This document shows positions 36,797 to 46,710 of a DNA stretch of 64,000 nucleotides, piece after piece. The translations under genes and the position numbers were made by a program. The DNA lies in assembly GCA_002720855.1 (NCBI GenBank), contig PBIN01000010.1, positions 1 to 64,000 of the forward strand, written 5' to 3'. Each line of letters starts with the position of its first letter. Within the stretch, counting starts at the first letter, position 1. The notes beneath the pieces were generated by a model. That model saw only the letters and a list, made by a program, of their open reading frames with translations. It was not told the origin of the DNA and did no database searches. This stretch comes from Rhodospirillaceae bacterium. Lineage in GTDB: Bacteria; Pseudomonadota; Alphaproteobacteria; MPNO01; UBA2964.

Positions 36797-37870
36797 ATGA
36801 ACATCAATAGAAGCCCCGGTTTCCCCCGGGGTTTCGCTTATGACCCCAAACGTTTGGCGGAAATACAGTTACGCCCAAAATATGGCGGGTCTGGCTCTAT
36901 TTCGCGCGCGGAACTTTATTTACCGGTATCCGACAGTTTAGAAATTATCGACGCAAATGTTACCGACATTACGGATTGGGCCGATGACATTGGTGGGGAT
37001 TTGGCGCGCAGAATTTCCGATCTTCTCAAATCGGCCACTAAACCGAACGCGGAATTCGCTGGTTTACCGCTCTCGGAACCGCTGCTCATTGGCGTTATTA
37101 ATGTTACGCCCGACAGTTTTCACGACGGTGGTCGTTATGACAAAGCACAAGGTGCAATAGCTCAGGGTGTGGCGTTGATCAACGCCGGCGCTAAAATTTT
37201 GGACATAGGCGGTGAGTCAACGCGACCAGGCGCCGACCCGGTCTCTGTAGAAGAAGAGATCGCCCGTGTCGTGCCCGTCATCGAACATTTTGCAGCAGTA
37301 GATATTGAGCTGTCCGTCGACACCCGCCGCCCTGAAGTGATGAAGGCAGGTTTGGTGGCGGGGGCAAAGATCGTTAACGACGTGACAGCGCTACAGTCCG
37401 AAGGTGCGATTGAAATCGTAAGAGACGCCAACGCTTCCGCAATATTGATGCATATGAAGGGACAGCCTCAGACTATGCAGCAGGAACCGTATTATGATAA
37501 TGCACCGTATGAAGTCGCCAGGTTTCTCGAAGGCCGCGTGGAGGTCTGTGAGCAGCGCGGGCTGTCACGCGACCGATTGGCAATCGACCCCGGAATTGGG
37601 TTTGGCAAATTAGATCGTCACAATTTCGAACTGCTACAATCGATCTCAATGCTGCATGGCTTTGGCGTACCTGTTGCTTTGGGTGTGTCTCGAAAAAGCT
37701 TTATCGGACGTGTTGCAAACGTTGAGGATACCAACGACCGCTTGCCGGGTACGGTTGCAGCTACCCTCTATGCCATCACTCAGAACGTCCAGATCCACCG
37801 TGTCCACGATGTCGCGGAGATCAAGCAGGCGCTGACGATTTGGCATCAATGTCAGGAAAACGCGAAGTGA
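36797..37870 (+). CDS. folP: Dihydropteroate synthase
   Basis: 357 residues, longer than the typical 280 because of an N-terminal part of about 90 residues that is common in alphaproteobacterial forms. The catalytic barrel carries GVINVTPDSFHDGG, DIGGESTRPGA and GVSRKSFIG. It condenses p-aminobenzoate with the pterin precursor, the step blocked by sulfonamides. The first codons coincide with a GC-rich hairpin, so the start at 36797 is not certain; no in-frame ATG exists downstream within the N-terminal part. Confidence 0.93.
   Translation: MNINRSPGFPRGFAYDPKRLAEIQLRPKYGGSGSISRAELYLPVSDSLEIIDANVTDITDWADDIGGDLARRISDLLKSATKPNAEFAGLPLSEPLLIGVINVTPDSFHDGGRYDKAQGAIAQGVALINAGAKILDIGGESTRPGADPVSVEEEIARVVPVIEHFAAVDIELSVDTRRPEVMKAGLVAGAKIVNDVTALQSEGAIEIVRDANASAILMHMKGQPQTMQQEPYYDNAPYEVARFLEGRVEVCEQRGLSRDRLAIDPGIGFGKLDRHNFELLQSISMLHGFGVPVALGVSRKSFIGRVANVEDTNDRLPGTVAATLYAITQNVQIHRVHDVAEIKQALTIWHQCQENAK
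36811..36834 (+). terminator. Terminator-like hairpin at the ftsH-folP junction
   Basis: AAGCCCCGG and CCGGGGTTT form a nine-base stem around TTTCCC, followed by TCGCTT. It lies 32 bases after the ftsH stop but inside the first codons of folP as annotated. It is a weak terminator or an attenuator. Confidence 0.45.
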
Positions 37871-37961
37871 GGTGTTTTGGTGTTGTTGCCAGTTGCTTTA
37901 CAGCTCGTCATGCTGCGCGTAAATATCGTGAAATCCCTCGATTGGGCGGAAAAGAGAAGTA

Positions 37962-39308
37962 ATGGCGCGAAAACTCTTTGGTACTGACGGTATCCGCGGT
38001 ACAGCAAATATTGATCCGATGACGGCGGAAGTTGCTCTCAAAGTGGGCATGGCAGCCGGTAAAATTTTTACCCGCGGTGATCATCGTCATACCGTAGTTA
38101 TCGGAAAAGATACTCGGCTTTCAGGCTATATGTTAGAGCCAGCCTTGGCGGCGGGATTTATTGGCATGGGGATGGATGTCATCATGGTCGGCCCAATGCC
38201 AACGCCGGCAGTTGCCATGCTAACCCGCAGTTTACGTGCCGATCTCGGTGTCATGATTTCCGCGTCCCATAACTCATTCGAGGACAACGGCATAAAGTTG
38301 TTTGGTCCGGACGGTTATAAACTTTCCGACGCTACGGAAGCACAGATAGAGGCCCTGGTTGAGGAAAATAATACTGACGAATTGGCTCCCTCTGACAAGT
38401 TGGGTCGCGCAAAACGTCTGGAAGACGCTGAAGGCCGGTATATCGAATTTGCAAAAAATACTTTTCCAAAAGGGCTGCGGCTTGACGGTTTAAAGATTGT
38501 CGTCGATTGCGCAAATGGGGCGGCTTACAAGGCCGCGCCATCCGCATTGTGGGAATTGGGCGCTGATGTTGTTCGGCTTGGCGTATCCCCGGATGGTTTC
38601 AACATTAACAAAGATTGTGGAAGCACGAGCACGGACCTAATGCGCGAAACTGTCGTAATGCAGGGCGCCCATCTGGGAATCGCGCTTGATGGTGACGCGG
38701 ACCGGGTCATGATCGCTGACGAAAACGGCGAAATCATTGATGGCGATCAAATCATGGCGCTGGTTGCTGAATCCTGGAACAGTGGCGGCCGGCTTCTTGG
38801 TGGCGGTATCGTCGGAACAGTAATGTCAAACCTTGGGTTAGAGAATTATCTGAATGGCATTGGACTGGAGCTAGTTCGAACGCAGGTCGGTGACCGGTAT
38901 GTCGTAGAGCATATGATCGAGCATGGTTACAATGTTGGCGGTGAACAGTCCGGTCACATCATTCTCAACGATTACAATACGACCGGCGACGGGTTAATCG
39001 CTGCTCTCGAAGTTCTGGCAGTGTTGGTAGAATCCGGGAAAAAAGCGAGTGAAGTATGCCGCATTTTCGATCCTTTGCCGCAACTATTGCGGAATGTGAG
39101 ATTTAGTGGTGTGCCGCCACTTGAGGAAGATTCCGTAAAGGCGGCGATTAAAGAAGGTGAGAAGAGACTCGGAAAATCGGGTCGATTACTTATTCGCAAG
39201 TCCGGTACCGAGCCCTTGGTCAGAGTTATGGCTGAAGGTGACGACGAGAAACTTATCGCCGATGTGGTCAATGATATCTGCGTCGCAGTTGAGCAAGCGG
39301 CACAGTAA
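37962..39308 (+). CDS. glmM: Phosphoglucosamine mutase
   Basis: 448 residues. The active-site serine loop [15 protein letters not shown], metal-binding DGDADR and the C-terminal [12 protein letters not shown] identify GlmM, which makes glucosamine-1-phosphate for peptidoglycan and lipopolysaccharide. Its stop codon overlaps the thiD start (TAATG). Confidence 0.97.
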   Translation: MARKLFGTDGIRGTANIDPMTAEVALKVGMAAGKIFTRGDHRHTVVIGKDTRLSGYMLEPALAAGFIGMGMDVIMVGPMPTPAVAMLTRSLRADLGVMISASHNSFEDNGIKLFGPDGYKLSDATEAQIEALVEENNTDELAPSDKLGRAKRLEDAEGRYIEFAKNTFPKGLRLDGLKIVVDCANGAAYKAAPSALWELGADVVRLGVSPDGFNINKDCGSTSTDLMRETVVMQGAHLGIALDGDADRVMIADENGEIIDGDQIMALVAESWNSGGRLLGGGIVGTVMSNLGLENYLNGIGLELVRTQVGDRYVVEHMIEHGYNVGGEQSGHIILNDYNTTGDGLIAALEVLAVLVESGKKASEVCRIFDPLPQLLRNVRFSGVPPLEEDSVKAAIKEGEKRLGKSGRLLIRKSGTEPLVRVMAEGDDEKLIADVVNDICVAVEQAAQ

Positions 39309-40105
39309 TGGTTGGCCGCGTTTTAATTGTTGCTGGTTCGGATTCAGGTGGCGGGGCAGGAATTCAGGCCGATATCAAATCGGTTAGTGCGCTTGGTGCC
39401 TTCGCCAGCACAGCAATAACCGCGTTAACGGCCCAGAATACAGAGGGCGTTCACGGGGTTATGCCCGTGCCTGTGGAGTTTATCGATCAGCAGATTAATG
39501 TAGTCATGAATGATATTGGCGCCGATTGCGTCAAAACAGGCATGCTCCATGACGCACCGGTGATAGAGACCGTTGTTGCGGCATTAAAGAGGGATGCTCC
39601 CGAGACACCGCTTGTCGTTGACCCGGTGATGGTTGCCAAGGGCGGCGCACCATTGCTTCAGGATGAAGCTGTTACGACGTTGCGAGACAAGCTTTTACCT
39701 TGTGCCACCCTGCTGACGCCAAACGTTCCCGAAGCAGAGGCGTTGGTTGGCAGAACCTTGCAGGGTGAAGACGATATGGAGGCGTTGAGCCGCTCGCTCT
39801 TTGATCTCGGCCCCGATGCAGTTCTCTTGAAAGGTGGTCATATGGACGGTGCGGTGGTCCGCGATATGCTTATTACGGAGAGCGGAATACGGGTTTACGA
39901 AAACCCCCGTATCGACACCGTTCACACACACGGCACGGGTTGTACCCTTGCATCATCGATTGCGGCAGGTATCGCCAAGGGTGAGGAAATCGAGCACGCG
40001 GTGGAGCGCGCGGAGGCCTTTCTACATACAGCTATCCAGACAGCCCCAGGCCTCGGACGAGGGCATGGCCCGGTAAACCATCTGCACACGGTTCAACGGT
40101 CCTAA
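39308..40105 (+). CDS. thiD: Hydroxymethylpyrimidine/phosphomethylpyrimidine kinase
   Basis: 265 residues, ribokinase fold with GSDSGGGAGIQADIK near the N-terminus and the catalytic THGTGCTLAS near residue 212. It phosphorylates HMP twice for thiamine synthesis, supplying ThiE (encoded at 20274). Translationally coupled to glmM by a one-base overlap. Confidence 0.95.
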   Translation: MVGRVLIVAGSDSGGGAGIQADIKSVSALGAFASTAITALTAQNTEGVHGVMPVPVEFIDQQINVVMNDIGADCVKTGMLHDAPVIETVVAALKRDAPETPLVVDPVMVAKGGAPLLQDEAVTTLRDKLLPCATLLTPNVPEAEALVGRTLQGEDDMEALSRSLFDLGPDAVLLKGGHMDGAVVRDMLITESGIRVYENPRIDTVHTHGTGCTLASSIAAGIAKGEEIEHAVERAEAFLHTAIQTAPGLGRGHGPVNHLHTVQRS

Positions 40106-40120
40106 GAAAAAGCGTTAATT

Positions 40121-40633
40121 TTAGCGGTTCTTTGCCGGGGATGGGTGGTTGCCGCGCTTGATATATTTTTCGCGGTCTTTTTCGTTGATCATACCGAGAA
40201 TAACTTTGCGATAACCTTCAACCGCTTCAGCTCCGGCGTCGCGATAGGCGCGGGCAATTCTTTCCCGTTGGTTTTGTGACAGCTGTTTCTCCAATGAAAT
40301 GCCTTTTTCCGTTAGTTCAAGAAGTCGTTGCCTGCGATCTCTTGTTCCGGGCCGTTGAACTATAAACTCCTCGCGCACCAGCTGACTCAGCACTCGTGAG
40401 AGACTTTGTTTTGTTATTCGTAAAATTTCGAGGAGTTCTGAGACTGTAATACCAGGATTCCGACCGACAAAATAAATAACCCGATGGTGAGCACGTCCAA
40501 AACCATACTCCGCCAGAATGGCATCGGGTTCTGCGGTAAAATCCCGATAGGCATAGAAAACGAGTTCCATGCCTTGTCGCAATTCCTCGTCACGCAGGAA
40601 TAGCGGATTCACACCTGATTTTAAGTCAGTCAT
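40121..40633 (-). CDS. MarR-family transcriptional regulator
   Basis: 170 residues from ATG 40633 (MTDLKSG); a longer frame to 40705 runs into the divergent promoter region. A winged helix-turn-helix is visible around GITVSELLEILRITKQSLSRVLSQLVREE. It is divergent from the branched-chain aminotransferase gene with 94 bases between starts, so that gene is a likely target. The ligand is unknown. Confidence 0.85.
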   Translation of the reverse strand: MTDLKSGVNPLFLRDEELRQGMELVFYAYRDFTAEPDAILAEYGFGRAHHRVIYFVGRNPGITVSELLEILRITKQSLSRVLSQLVREEFIVQRPGTRDRRQRLLELTEKGISLEKQLSQNQRERIARAYRDAGAEAVEGYRKVILGMINEKDREKYIKRGNHPSPAKNR

Positions 40634-40727
40634 GTTGACATATATGACCGCGAATGATACGGAGAGCAACCTGAATTTGAAGTGCTCCGCGCTTTTTTTC
40701 AGCAATAATTATCTAGGTTGTGCCGGG

Positions 40728-41621
40728 ATGCTGAACTTCGACGATCAAGATGGACAGATTTGGTTCAATGGTGCATTGCACGATTGGCGTGATGTCAAAT
40801 TGCATGTTCTGAGTCATGGTCTCCATTATGGAAGCTGTGTTTTCGAAGGCGAACGTGTTTACAACGGCCGTGTTTTCAAACTGCGTGAACACACCGAACG
40901 GCTGATCAAATCCGCTGACACGTTGGGATTTGAGATTCCATATTCTCTGGAAGAAATCGAACAGGCGACATTAGACACAATAGCGGCGCAGGGGTATGCG
41001 GATGCCTATGTGCGCCCGGTTGCCTGGCGAGGCAGCGAAATGATGGGAGTTTCCGCGCAGGAAACGAAGATTCATTTAGCGATTGCCGTTTGGGAATGGC
41101 CCTCCTATTTCTCGCCCGAAGCCCGGATGCAGGGCATCAAGTTGAAATGGGCACCTTATAAACGGCCGTCACCGGAATGTGCCCCTGTCCATTCAAAAGC
41201 GGCAGGGCTCTATATGATTTGCACGTTGTCAAAGCACGCCGCTGAAGCCGATGGCTTTGACGATGCCTTGATGCTGGACTGGCGTGGCCAGCTGGCTGAG
41301 ACAACAGGCGCAAATGTTTTTCTAGTCATTGATGGTGTTATCCATACGCCAACACCTGATTGTTTCCTTGACGGGATTACGCGGCGTTCTGTAATGGAGC
41401 TTGCGCGTCGTCGTGGCATCGAAATTATCGAACGCGCGATCATGCCGGATGAATTATCGAAAGCCGACGAGATTTTTGTCACCGGTACGGCAGCGGAGGT
41501 CACACCCGTGGGTCAAATCGACGATATGAAATTTACGGTCGGTTCGGTCACCAAAACTCTTTTAGAGGATTATGACCGGCTCGTTCGCGAGCCTGCTGAC
41601 GAGAACAGTACGGCGGCATAA
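40728..41621 (+). CDS. ilvE: Branched-chain amino acid aminotransferase
   Basis: 297 residues, fold-type IV PLP enzyme with the lysine in HSKAAGLY and the motif ETTGANVFLV. It performs the last step of valine, leucine and isoleucine synthesis. The ATG at 40728 is preceded by a purine-rich stretch; the longer open frame upstream overlaps the MarR gene and is not real. Confidence 0.92.
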   Translation: MLNFDDQDGQIWFNGALHDWRDVKLHVLSHGLHYGSCVFEGERVYNGRVFKLREHTERLIKSADTLGFEIPYSLEEIEQATLDTIAAQGYADAYVRPVAWRGSEMMGVSAQETKIHLAIAVWEWPSYFSPEARMQGIKLKWAPYKRPSPECAPVHSKAAGLYMICTLSKHAAEADGFDDALMLDWRGQLAETTGANVFLVIDGVIHTPTPDCFLDGITRRSVMELARRRGIEIIERAIMPDELSKADEIFVTGTAAEVTPVGQIDDMKFTVGSVTKTLLEDYDRLVREPADENSTAA

Positions 41622-41644
41622 ATATCCACAGATCTTTTATAGAC

Positions 41645-42103
41645 CTAGGTTGCGTCGCTGCCCCATCGATCGGCGGCATCGTCATCTGAATCGCGGGCAG
41701 CGACCCAATTTTCGCCAGTCTCCGAAGTTTCCAGTTTCCAAAAGGGTGCTTTGGTTTTCAGCCAGTCGATCAGGAAGTGGCAGCTCTCCAGCGCCGCGTC
41801 GCGATGGGCTGATGTCGTTGCAACAAGAACAATTCGGTCACCTGGCTCAAGCCGGCCGTATCGGTGAATGATAAGGACATCCTGAAGAGGCCAACGGCTT
41901 CGCGCTTCCTGTTCAATGGAAGCTAGCTGTTTTTCCGTCATGCCGGGATAATGTTCGAGCGTCATCGCGCTTATTTGCTCGGCGTTGGCCATATCGCGAA
42001 CCAATCCGACGAAACAACCCTGTCCGCCAACAGCATGATTTCCATCGGTCATTGCGGCGAGCTCAGTGCCGATATCGAAATCCTCTTCCTGGACTTTGAT
42101 CAA
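41645..42103 (-). CDS. moaE: Molybdopterin synthase catalytic subunit MoaE
   Basis: 152 residues. GCFVGLVRD and the active-site lysine region KTKAPFWKLE are conserved. With MoaD it inserts two sulfurs into precursor Z to give molybdopterin. Last gene of the moeA-moaD-moaE order on this strand, five bases from moaD. Confidence 0.95.
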   Translation of the reverse strand: MIKVQEEDFDIGTELAAMTDGNHAVGGQGCFVGLVRDMANAEQISAMTLEHYPGMTEKQLASIEQEARSRWPLQDVLIIHRYGRLEPGDRIVLVATTSAHRDAALESCHFLIDWLKTKAPFWKLETSETGENWVAARDSDDDAADRWGSDAT

Positions 42104-42108
42104 GGGTT

Positions 42109-42360
42109 TTAACCTCCGGTCATCGGCGGAAATAACGCAACCTCATCGCCAACCGTAATGGGCGCATCCAAATCGGTCATCTCCTGATTCACTGCAACCC
42201 GGATAGCGGTGAGGTCTTCCAGTGCACTTTGATAACCGTCACCGCGCTGCTTGAGCCATTCCACCAGGGTACGAACATCGGCGATTTCGGCTGGAGGGTC
42301 GAGCGACTCGCGACCCTTGCCGATACGGGTTTTTACCCATCCGAAATAAAGCAATTGCAT
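42109..42360 (-). CDS. moaD: Molybdopterin synthase sulfur carrier subunit MoaD
   Basis: 83 residues, beta-grasp (ubiquitin-like) fold, ending in the required Gly-Gly (PPMTGG) that becomes a thiocarboxylate. Its first base is the last base of moeA. Confidence 0.95.
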   Translation of the reverse strand: MQLLYFGWVKTRIGKGRESLDPPAEIADVRTLVEWLKQRGDGYQSALEDLTAIRVAVNQEMTDLDAPITVGDEVALFPPMTGG

Positions 42361-43613
42361 TAGCGCACCTCATTAAAGGGCAGAAAATCAACCATGTTGC
42401 CGATTTCAACGCCGGTCAAATCTTCACTAAGTTCCACCAGCCCATCTGATGCAACCATGGAAGTAAGTATACCTGCACCGCTCCGCGAAAACTTTTCCGC
42501 CTGCAATTGACCATCGCCGGCAACCGAAAGCATTGCTCGAACCCATTCTCGGCGACCTTGTTTCTTTTTATAGGAAAATGCCGCCGGTACTCGAAAAAAT
42601 TTAGGATCAATATCCGTCGCGCCATTCAGGAGTAACAATGCCGGACGGGCAAACCGCATGAACGTCACCATGCTGGCGACAGGATTGCCCGGTAGGCCGA
42701 TAAAGGGAACAGAATCGATCTGACCAAGTGCAATCGGTCGGCCCGGTCTAATGGCAAGTCGCCAAAAATGTATGCCACCGAGGCTTTCTATGGCCTGACG
42801 AATATGATCTTCCTCTCCTGTTGAGACGCCGGCGGAGGTAATAATTACATCGTGATCTGATTTTGCGGCTGCGAGCGCATCCCGAATAACGTCTTGCTCA
42901 TCGGGAAGGATCCCCAGATCGTCGACTATACAGCCCAACTGGCCGAGTAGGGCAGATATGGAATACCGATTGGAGTCGTAAATGGCCCCCGGTGTAAGAG
43001 TCTCGCCAATGTCCCGAACTTCATCGCCAGTAGAAAATAGAGCGACGCGTAGTGGTTGATAGACCGCCAGGCTGGTTCGTCCGATAGCAGCCGCCAGCCC
43101 GATTTCTTGCGGTCGAAGTCGTTGTCCAGCGCTTAGTATTTTGTCACCATTCTCGATGTCTTCCCCAGCGAAACGGCGGTTTGCGCCGCGTTTTATTCCT
43201 GGTGGAATAGAAACGGTGTCCCCGTCCAATTCGCAATCTTCCTGCATCAAAACGGTATCTGGTCCTTCGGGCATCGGGGCTCCCGTAAAGATACGATATG
43301 CATTTCCTTGATCTGCGGCGCATTCGAGAGGGTGCCCGGCGGCAATACGCCCCTTTACCGGCAGCCGTGTTTCTGAATCTTCCGATAGATCGTCAAAGTA
43401 CACCGCGTAGCCGTCAACGGCTGCATTGTCGTGCCCTGGAACATTCTGGTCTGCGACGACGTCTTCGGCCAAGATGCGCCCTGTAGCTGCCGCCAACGGC
43501 GCATTCTCTTGATCGGATACGCAGGACAGGCGGTTCCGCAATTCTGACAGGGCAGTCTGTGTGGTCATAAGTTCGCCACCAAATGCGAAACAATCGTCAC
43601 TGAGCTGCGCCAT
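42360..43613 (-). CDS. moeA: Molybdopterin molybdenumtransferase MoeA
   Basis: 417 residues from ATG 43613 (MAQLSDD), two bases after the mobB stop. Conserved parts include DNAAVDGYAV near residue 56 and SAGVSTGEEDHIR, and GLPGNPVASMVTF. It inserts molybdenum into molybdopterin-AMP. Operonic with mobB upstream and moaD downstream. Confidence 0.95.
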   Translation of the reverse strand: MAQLSDDCFAFGGELMTTQTALSELRNRLSCVSDQENAPLAAATGRILAEDVVADQNVPGHDNAAVDGYAVYFDDLSEDSETRLPVKGRIAAGHPLECAADQGNAYRIFTGAPMPEGPDTVLMQEDCELDGDTVSIPPGIKRGANRRFAGEDIENGDKILSAGQRLRPQEIGLAAAIGRTSLAVYQPLRVALFSTGDEVRDIGETLTPGAIYDSNRYSISALLGQLGCIVDDLGILPDEQDVIRDALAAAKSDHDVIITSAGVSTGEEDHIRQAIESLGGIHFWRLAIRPGRPIALGQIDSVPFIGLPGNPVASMVTFMRFARPALLLLNGATDIDPKFFRVPAAFSYKKKQGRREWVRAMLSVAGDGQLQAEKFSRSGAGILTSMVASDGLVELSEDLTGVEIGNMVDFLPFNEVR

Positions 43614-43615
43614 GA

Positions 43616-44134
43616 TCAGGCCACTCCGGGCATAGCGGGCCGGCTTAAACCACAATGGTTTTCGATAAAATCTGCAATCGCTGGAACGTTCTCGATATTG
43701 AAACACGGCAATTCAGTTTCGATATCTTTATCGCTCGCAATAGCGACAATGTACGAATCTTCGGGATGCAAAAGGGGTTTGTCGATATCAGCGCGATACA
43801 CTTCCAGCTTCGGATGGGCATGCGCCTTAAAACCCTCAACCAACACAAGATCAACCGGCGTCATTTCCGCGAGCAGGGCAGTGGCATCCGGTTCTGGCGC
43901 CCCACGATGTTCATGCATGAGCGCCCAGCGCTTTTCTGAGGCAATCATCACCTCCGCGGCACCAGCCTGCCGATGTTCAAAAGAGTCTTTGCCAGGTTTG
44001 TCGATATCAAAATTGTGATGCGCGTGCTTAATCGTCGAAACGCTGTAACCCCGCCCCGTTAGCTCTGGTAATAGGCGAACGATCAAACGTGTCTTGCCGC
44101 TGCCGCTCCAACCTGCGAACCCGAATGTTTTCAT
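43616..44134 (-). CDS. mobB: Molybdopterin-guanine dinucleotide biosynthesis protein MobB
   Basis: 172 residues with P-loop GWSGSGKTRL at the N-terminus and the family motif STIKHAHHNFDIDKPGKDS. A GTP-binding helper in formation of the bis-MGD cofactor; MobA itself is not in the window. First gene of the Moco block. Confidence 0.93.
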   Translation of the reverse strand: MKTFGFAGWSGSGKTRLIVRLLPELTGRGYSVSTIKHAHHNFDIDKPGKDSFEHRQAGAAEVMIASEKRWALMHEHRGAPEPDATALLAEMTPVDLVLVEGFKAHAHPKLEVYRADIDKPLLHPEDSYIVAIASDKDIETELPCFNIENVPAIADFIENHCGLSRPAMPGVA

Positions 44135-44163
44135 ATAGTCGATCTCCAGGGTCGTTTTAGGTC

Positions 44164-44754
44164 CTAACCTTTGTGGTGAACCTCGTCCCCCGAGTCATCT
44201 TTTGTTTCCATATGGCGAAGGCCAGCGTGCAAATAGTCATACCCGGTGATAAGGGTCAAGACGGCGGCAATCCACAGGCCAGATTCACCAATCAATCTCG
44301 TGGGTAGAAATTCAGGCCCTGCGTCCCCAACAATAAGAAATCCGATGGCAAACATCTGCAGAGTGGTCTTCCACTTCGCCAGTGTGCTGACCGGAACACC
44401 GACACGAATTTCCGCGAGAAACTCCCGTAATCCCGATACCATAATTTCCCGGCACAAAATGACAATCGCGGGGAGAATGACAAGGCCGGTAATTTGGCCG
44501 AAGCCTGTCATCATCAATAGAGCAGCAGCGACAAGTAACTTATCGGCTACGGGGTCTAGAAACTGCCCCATTTTCGATTGCTGACTCCACGCGCGCGCCA
44601 AATATCCATCAAAAAAGTCAGTAATCGCAGCGACACCAAAAAGAGTACAGGCAAGGTATCTACCGAAATCGGTATCCATATAGAGTAGGGCGACAATTCC
44701 CGGAATCGCGGCTATCCGGAACAAAGTCAACAACATTGGAATATTCGTCAGCAT
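44164..44754 (-). CDS. pgsA: CDP-diacylglycerol-glycerol-3-phosphate 3-phosphatidyltransferase
   Basis: 196 residues with several membrane helices and the CDP-alcohol phosphotransferase signature D-G-x2-A-R-x8-G-x3-D-x3-D (DGYLARAWSQQSKMG, then FLDPVADK). It makes phosphatidylglycerol phosphate. ATG 44754 (MLTNIPM) is preferred to GTG 44778. Downstream of uvrC on the same strand, as in many proteobacteria. Confidence 0.94.
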   Translation of the reverse strand: MLTNIPMLLTLFRIAAIPGIVALLYMDTDFGRYLACTLFGVAAITDFFDGYLARAWSQQSKMGQFLDPVADKLLVAAALLMMTGFGQITGLVILPAIVILCREIMVSGLREFLAEIRVGVPVSTLAKWKTTLQMFAIGFLIVGDAGPEFLPTRLIGESGLWIAAVLTLITGYDYLHAGLRHMETKDDSGDEVHHKG

Positions 44755-44823
44755 TTGCCTGACCCGACAATCCCCCACCGTGCCCCCAGCACGGCATTCA
44801 TACCAAATTGTACCGAACCCATC

Positions 44824-46710
44824 TTAACCATCTGAGTGGAAATGGTCATAAATTTTTTTTGCCAGAGGGCCACTAATTCCCTTTACGGCTTCGAGATCGG
44901 CGACCCCGGCATCTCCGACACTTCGAGCCGATCCGAAATGATGCAGTAATGCCCGTTTGCGGTTGGCACCAACTCCCACGATCTCATCGAGTGGTGACTC
45001 TCCAATTGCCTTTTTTCGGCGCACACGATGACTCCCGATCGCGAATCGATGGGCCTCATCACGTAGCCGCTGCAAAAAATATAAAACGGGGTCATTCGGC
45101 TTGAGCATGAACGAAGGGCGGTCGACCATAAAAAACCGTTCCCGCCCGGCGTCCCGATCCGGTCCCTTTGCGATCGCGACCACCGGTATATCGTCAACCG
45201 CGAGTTCCTCCATAACATCACATACCGCACTTAAATGGCCTTGCCCGCCATCGATTAATACAAGATCCGGCCAATTGCCCGATTGCCTGTCTGGGTCTTC
45301 GCGCTGCGCTCTTTGAAATCTTCTGGTCAGGACTTCCTGCATCATTCCGTAGTCGTCGCCCGGCTCCAGGCTTTGATCCTTGATATTGAATTTGCGATAG
45401 GCGTTTTTTATCAACCCGTCCGGACCGGCAACGATCATGCCGCCGACCGGTTTCGAACCTGAAATATGGCTATTGTCGTATACCTCAATGCGTTGTGGCG
45501 GCGAATCCAGTTTGAGGATGTCTGCAAGCCCTTCCAGAAGTCGCCTTTGGGTGCTGCTTTCAGCCAGCCGTCGTGCGAGCGCTTCACGAGCGTTGGCCAG
45601 TGCGTGATCGACGAGGGTTCGCTTTGAACCTCTTGCGGGTTTACTGAGCGTAACTTTACGACCCGCTCGCACCGACAATGCATCCGCAATTAAAGTACGA
45701 TCGGGTGGTGTTTCACTGACGAGAACAGTCGGCGGGGGGGTTTTATCCGAATAAAACTGACCCAGAAAAGATGCGAGTATTTCGGAAATCGGTAATCCGG
45801 TGGCCCGCGTCGGAAAATAGGTACGGTTGCCGAAGTTTTGGCCATTGCGAAAGAAAAACACCTGAATACAGACTATGCCGCTGCCTGCATGTGCAGCGAC
45901 GATATCCGCATCGCCAACGCTTTGTACATTGATGTCCTGATGCGCTTGGATTTGCGTCAGCGCCTTAATTCTGTCGCGAAATATTGCGGCGGTTTCATAC
46001 TCCATGGCGTCAGACGCGGTTTCCATGCGTTCAAGCAATGCTTTTTGGAGATTGCGGCTGTCCCCAGTGAGAAAATCACGGGCTTCGTCCACGATTGTGC
46101 CATAGTCCTCATGACTGATTCGGTCGACACAGGGGGCAGTACAGCGTTTGATTTGATATTGCAGGCATGGGCGAGTCCGGCCTGCAAAAATGTTGTCCGA
46201 ACAATTTCGCAACGGAAATGCTCTTTGAAGCGCAGCCAGAGTCCGATTGACGGCACCGGCTGAAGCAAACGGGCCGAAATATTCTCCATCACGCGACCGT
46301 CCGCCTCGGTGTTTTATAAGCTGGGCCCAATCGGTACCGCTTGTGAGCAGGATATAGGGAAACGATTTATCATCCCGCAGCATCACGTTGTATCGCGGTT
46401 TCAATTTCTTGATCAGATTGCTTTCAAGAAGCAGTGCTTCCACTTCGGTGTGGGTTTCGACAATCTCCATAGATCTTGTTGCCGCGATCATCCGCTGCAG
46501 CCTTACGGGAAGCCGGTCGGGTCGCGAATAGGTGACGACACGCTTTTTCAGGTTCTTGGCCTTACCGACATAGAGAGGGTTACCGTCCTCATCGAGCATT
46601 CGATAAACGCCGGGACTGCCCGTAAGCGTTTTGACGACTTCCGCAATAATACCGGCGCCGCGTTTTAGCGACGGTGCAAGTATTACAGAGGTCTCCGTTT
46701 TGTCTGTCAT
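44824..46710 (-). CDS. uvrC: Excinuclease ABC subunit C
   Basis: 628 residues. The N-terminal GIY-YIG nuclease (GVYRMLDEDGNPLYVGKAKNL) makes the 3' incision; the UVR domain, RNase H-like nuclease and C-terminal helix-hairpin-helix follow. Nucleotide excision repair with UvrB, encoded at 49357. Upstream is a gene-free, DnaA-box-bearing stretch. Confidence 0.97.
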   Translation of the reverse strand: MTDKTETSVILAPSLKRGAGIIAEVVKTLTGSPGVYRMLDEDGNPLYVGKAKNLKKRVVTYSRPDRLPVRLQRMIAATRSMEIVETHTEVEALLLESNLIKKLKPRYNVMLRDDKSFPYILLTSGTDWAQLIKHRGGRSRDGEYFGPFASAGAVNRTLAALQRAFPLRNCSDNIFAGRTRPCLQYQIKRCTAPCVDRISHEDYGTIVDEARDFLTGDSRNLQKALLERMETASDAMEYETAAIFRDRIKALTQIQAHQDINVQSVGDADIVAAHAGSGIVCIQVFFFRNGQNFGNRTYFPTRATGLPISEILASFLGQFYSDKTPPPTVLVSETPPDRTLIADALSVRAGRKVTLSKPARGSKRTLVDHALANAREALARRLAESSTQRRLLEGLADILKLDSPPQRIEVYDNSHISGSKPVGGMIVAGPDGLIKNAYRKFNIKDQSLEPGDDYGMMQEVLTRRFQRAQREDPDRQSGNWPDLVLIDGGQGHLSAVCDVMEELAVDDIPVVAIAKGPDRDAGRERFFMVDRPSFMLKPNDPVLYFLQRLRDEAHRFAIGSHRVRRKKAIGESPLDEIVGVGANRKRALLHHFGSARSVGDAGVADLEAVKGISGPLAKKIYDHFHSDG

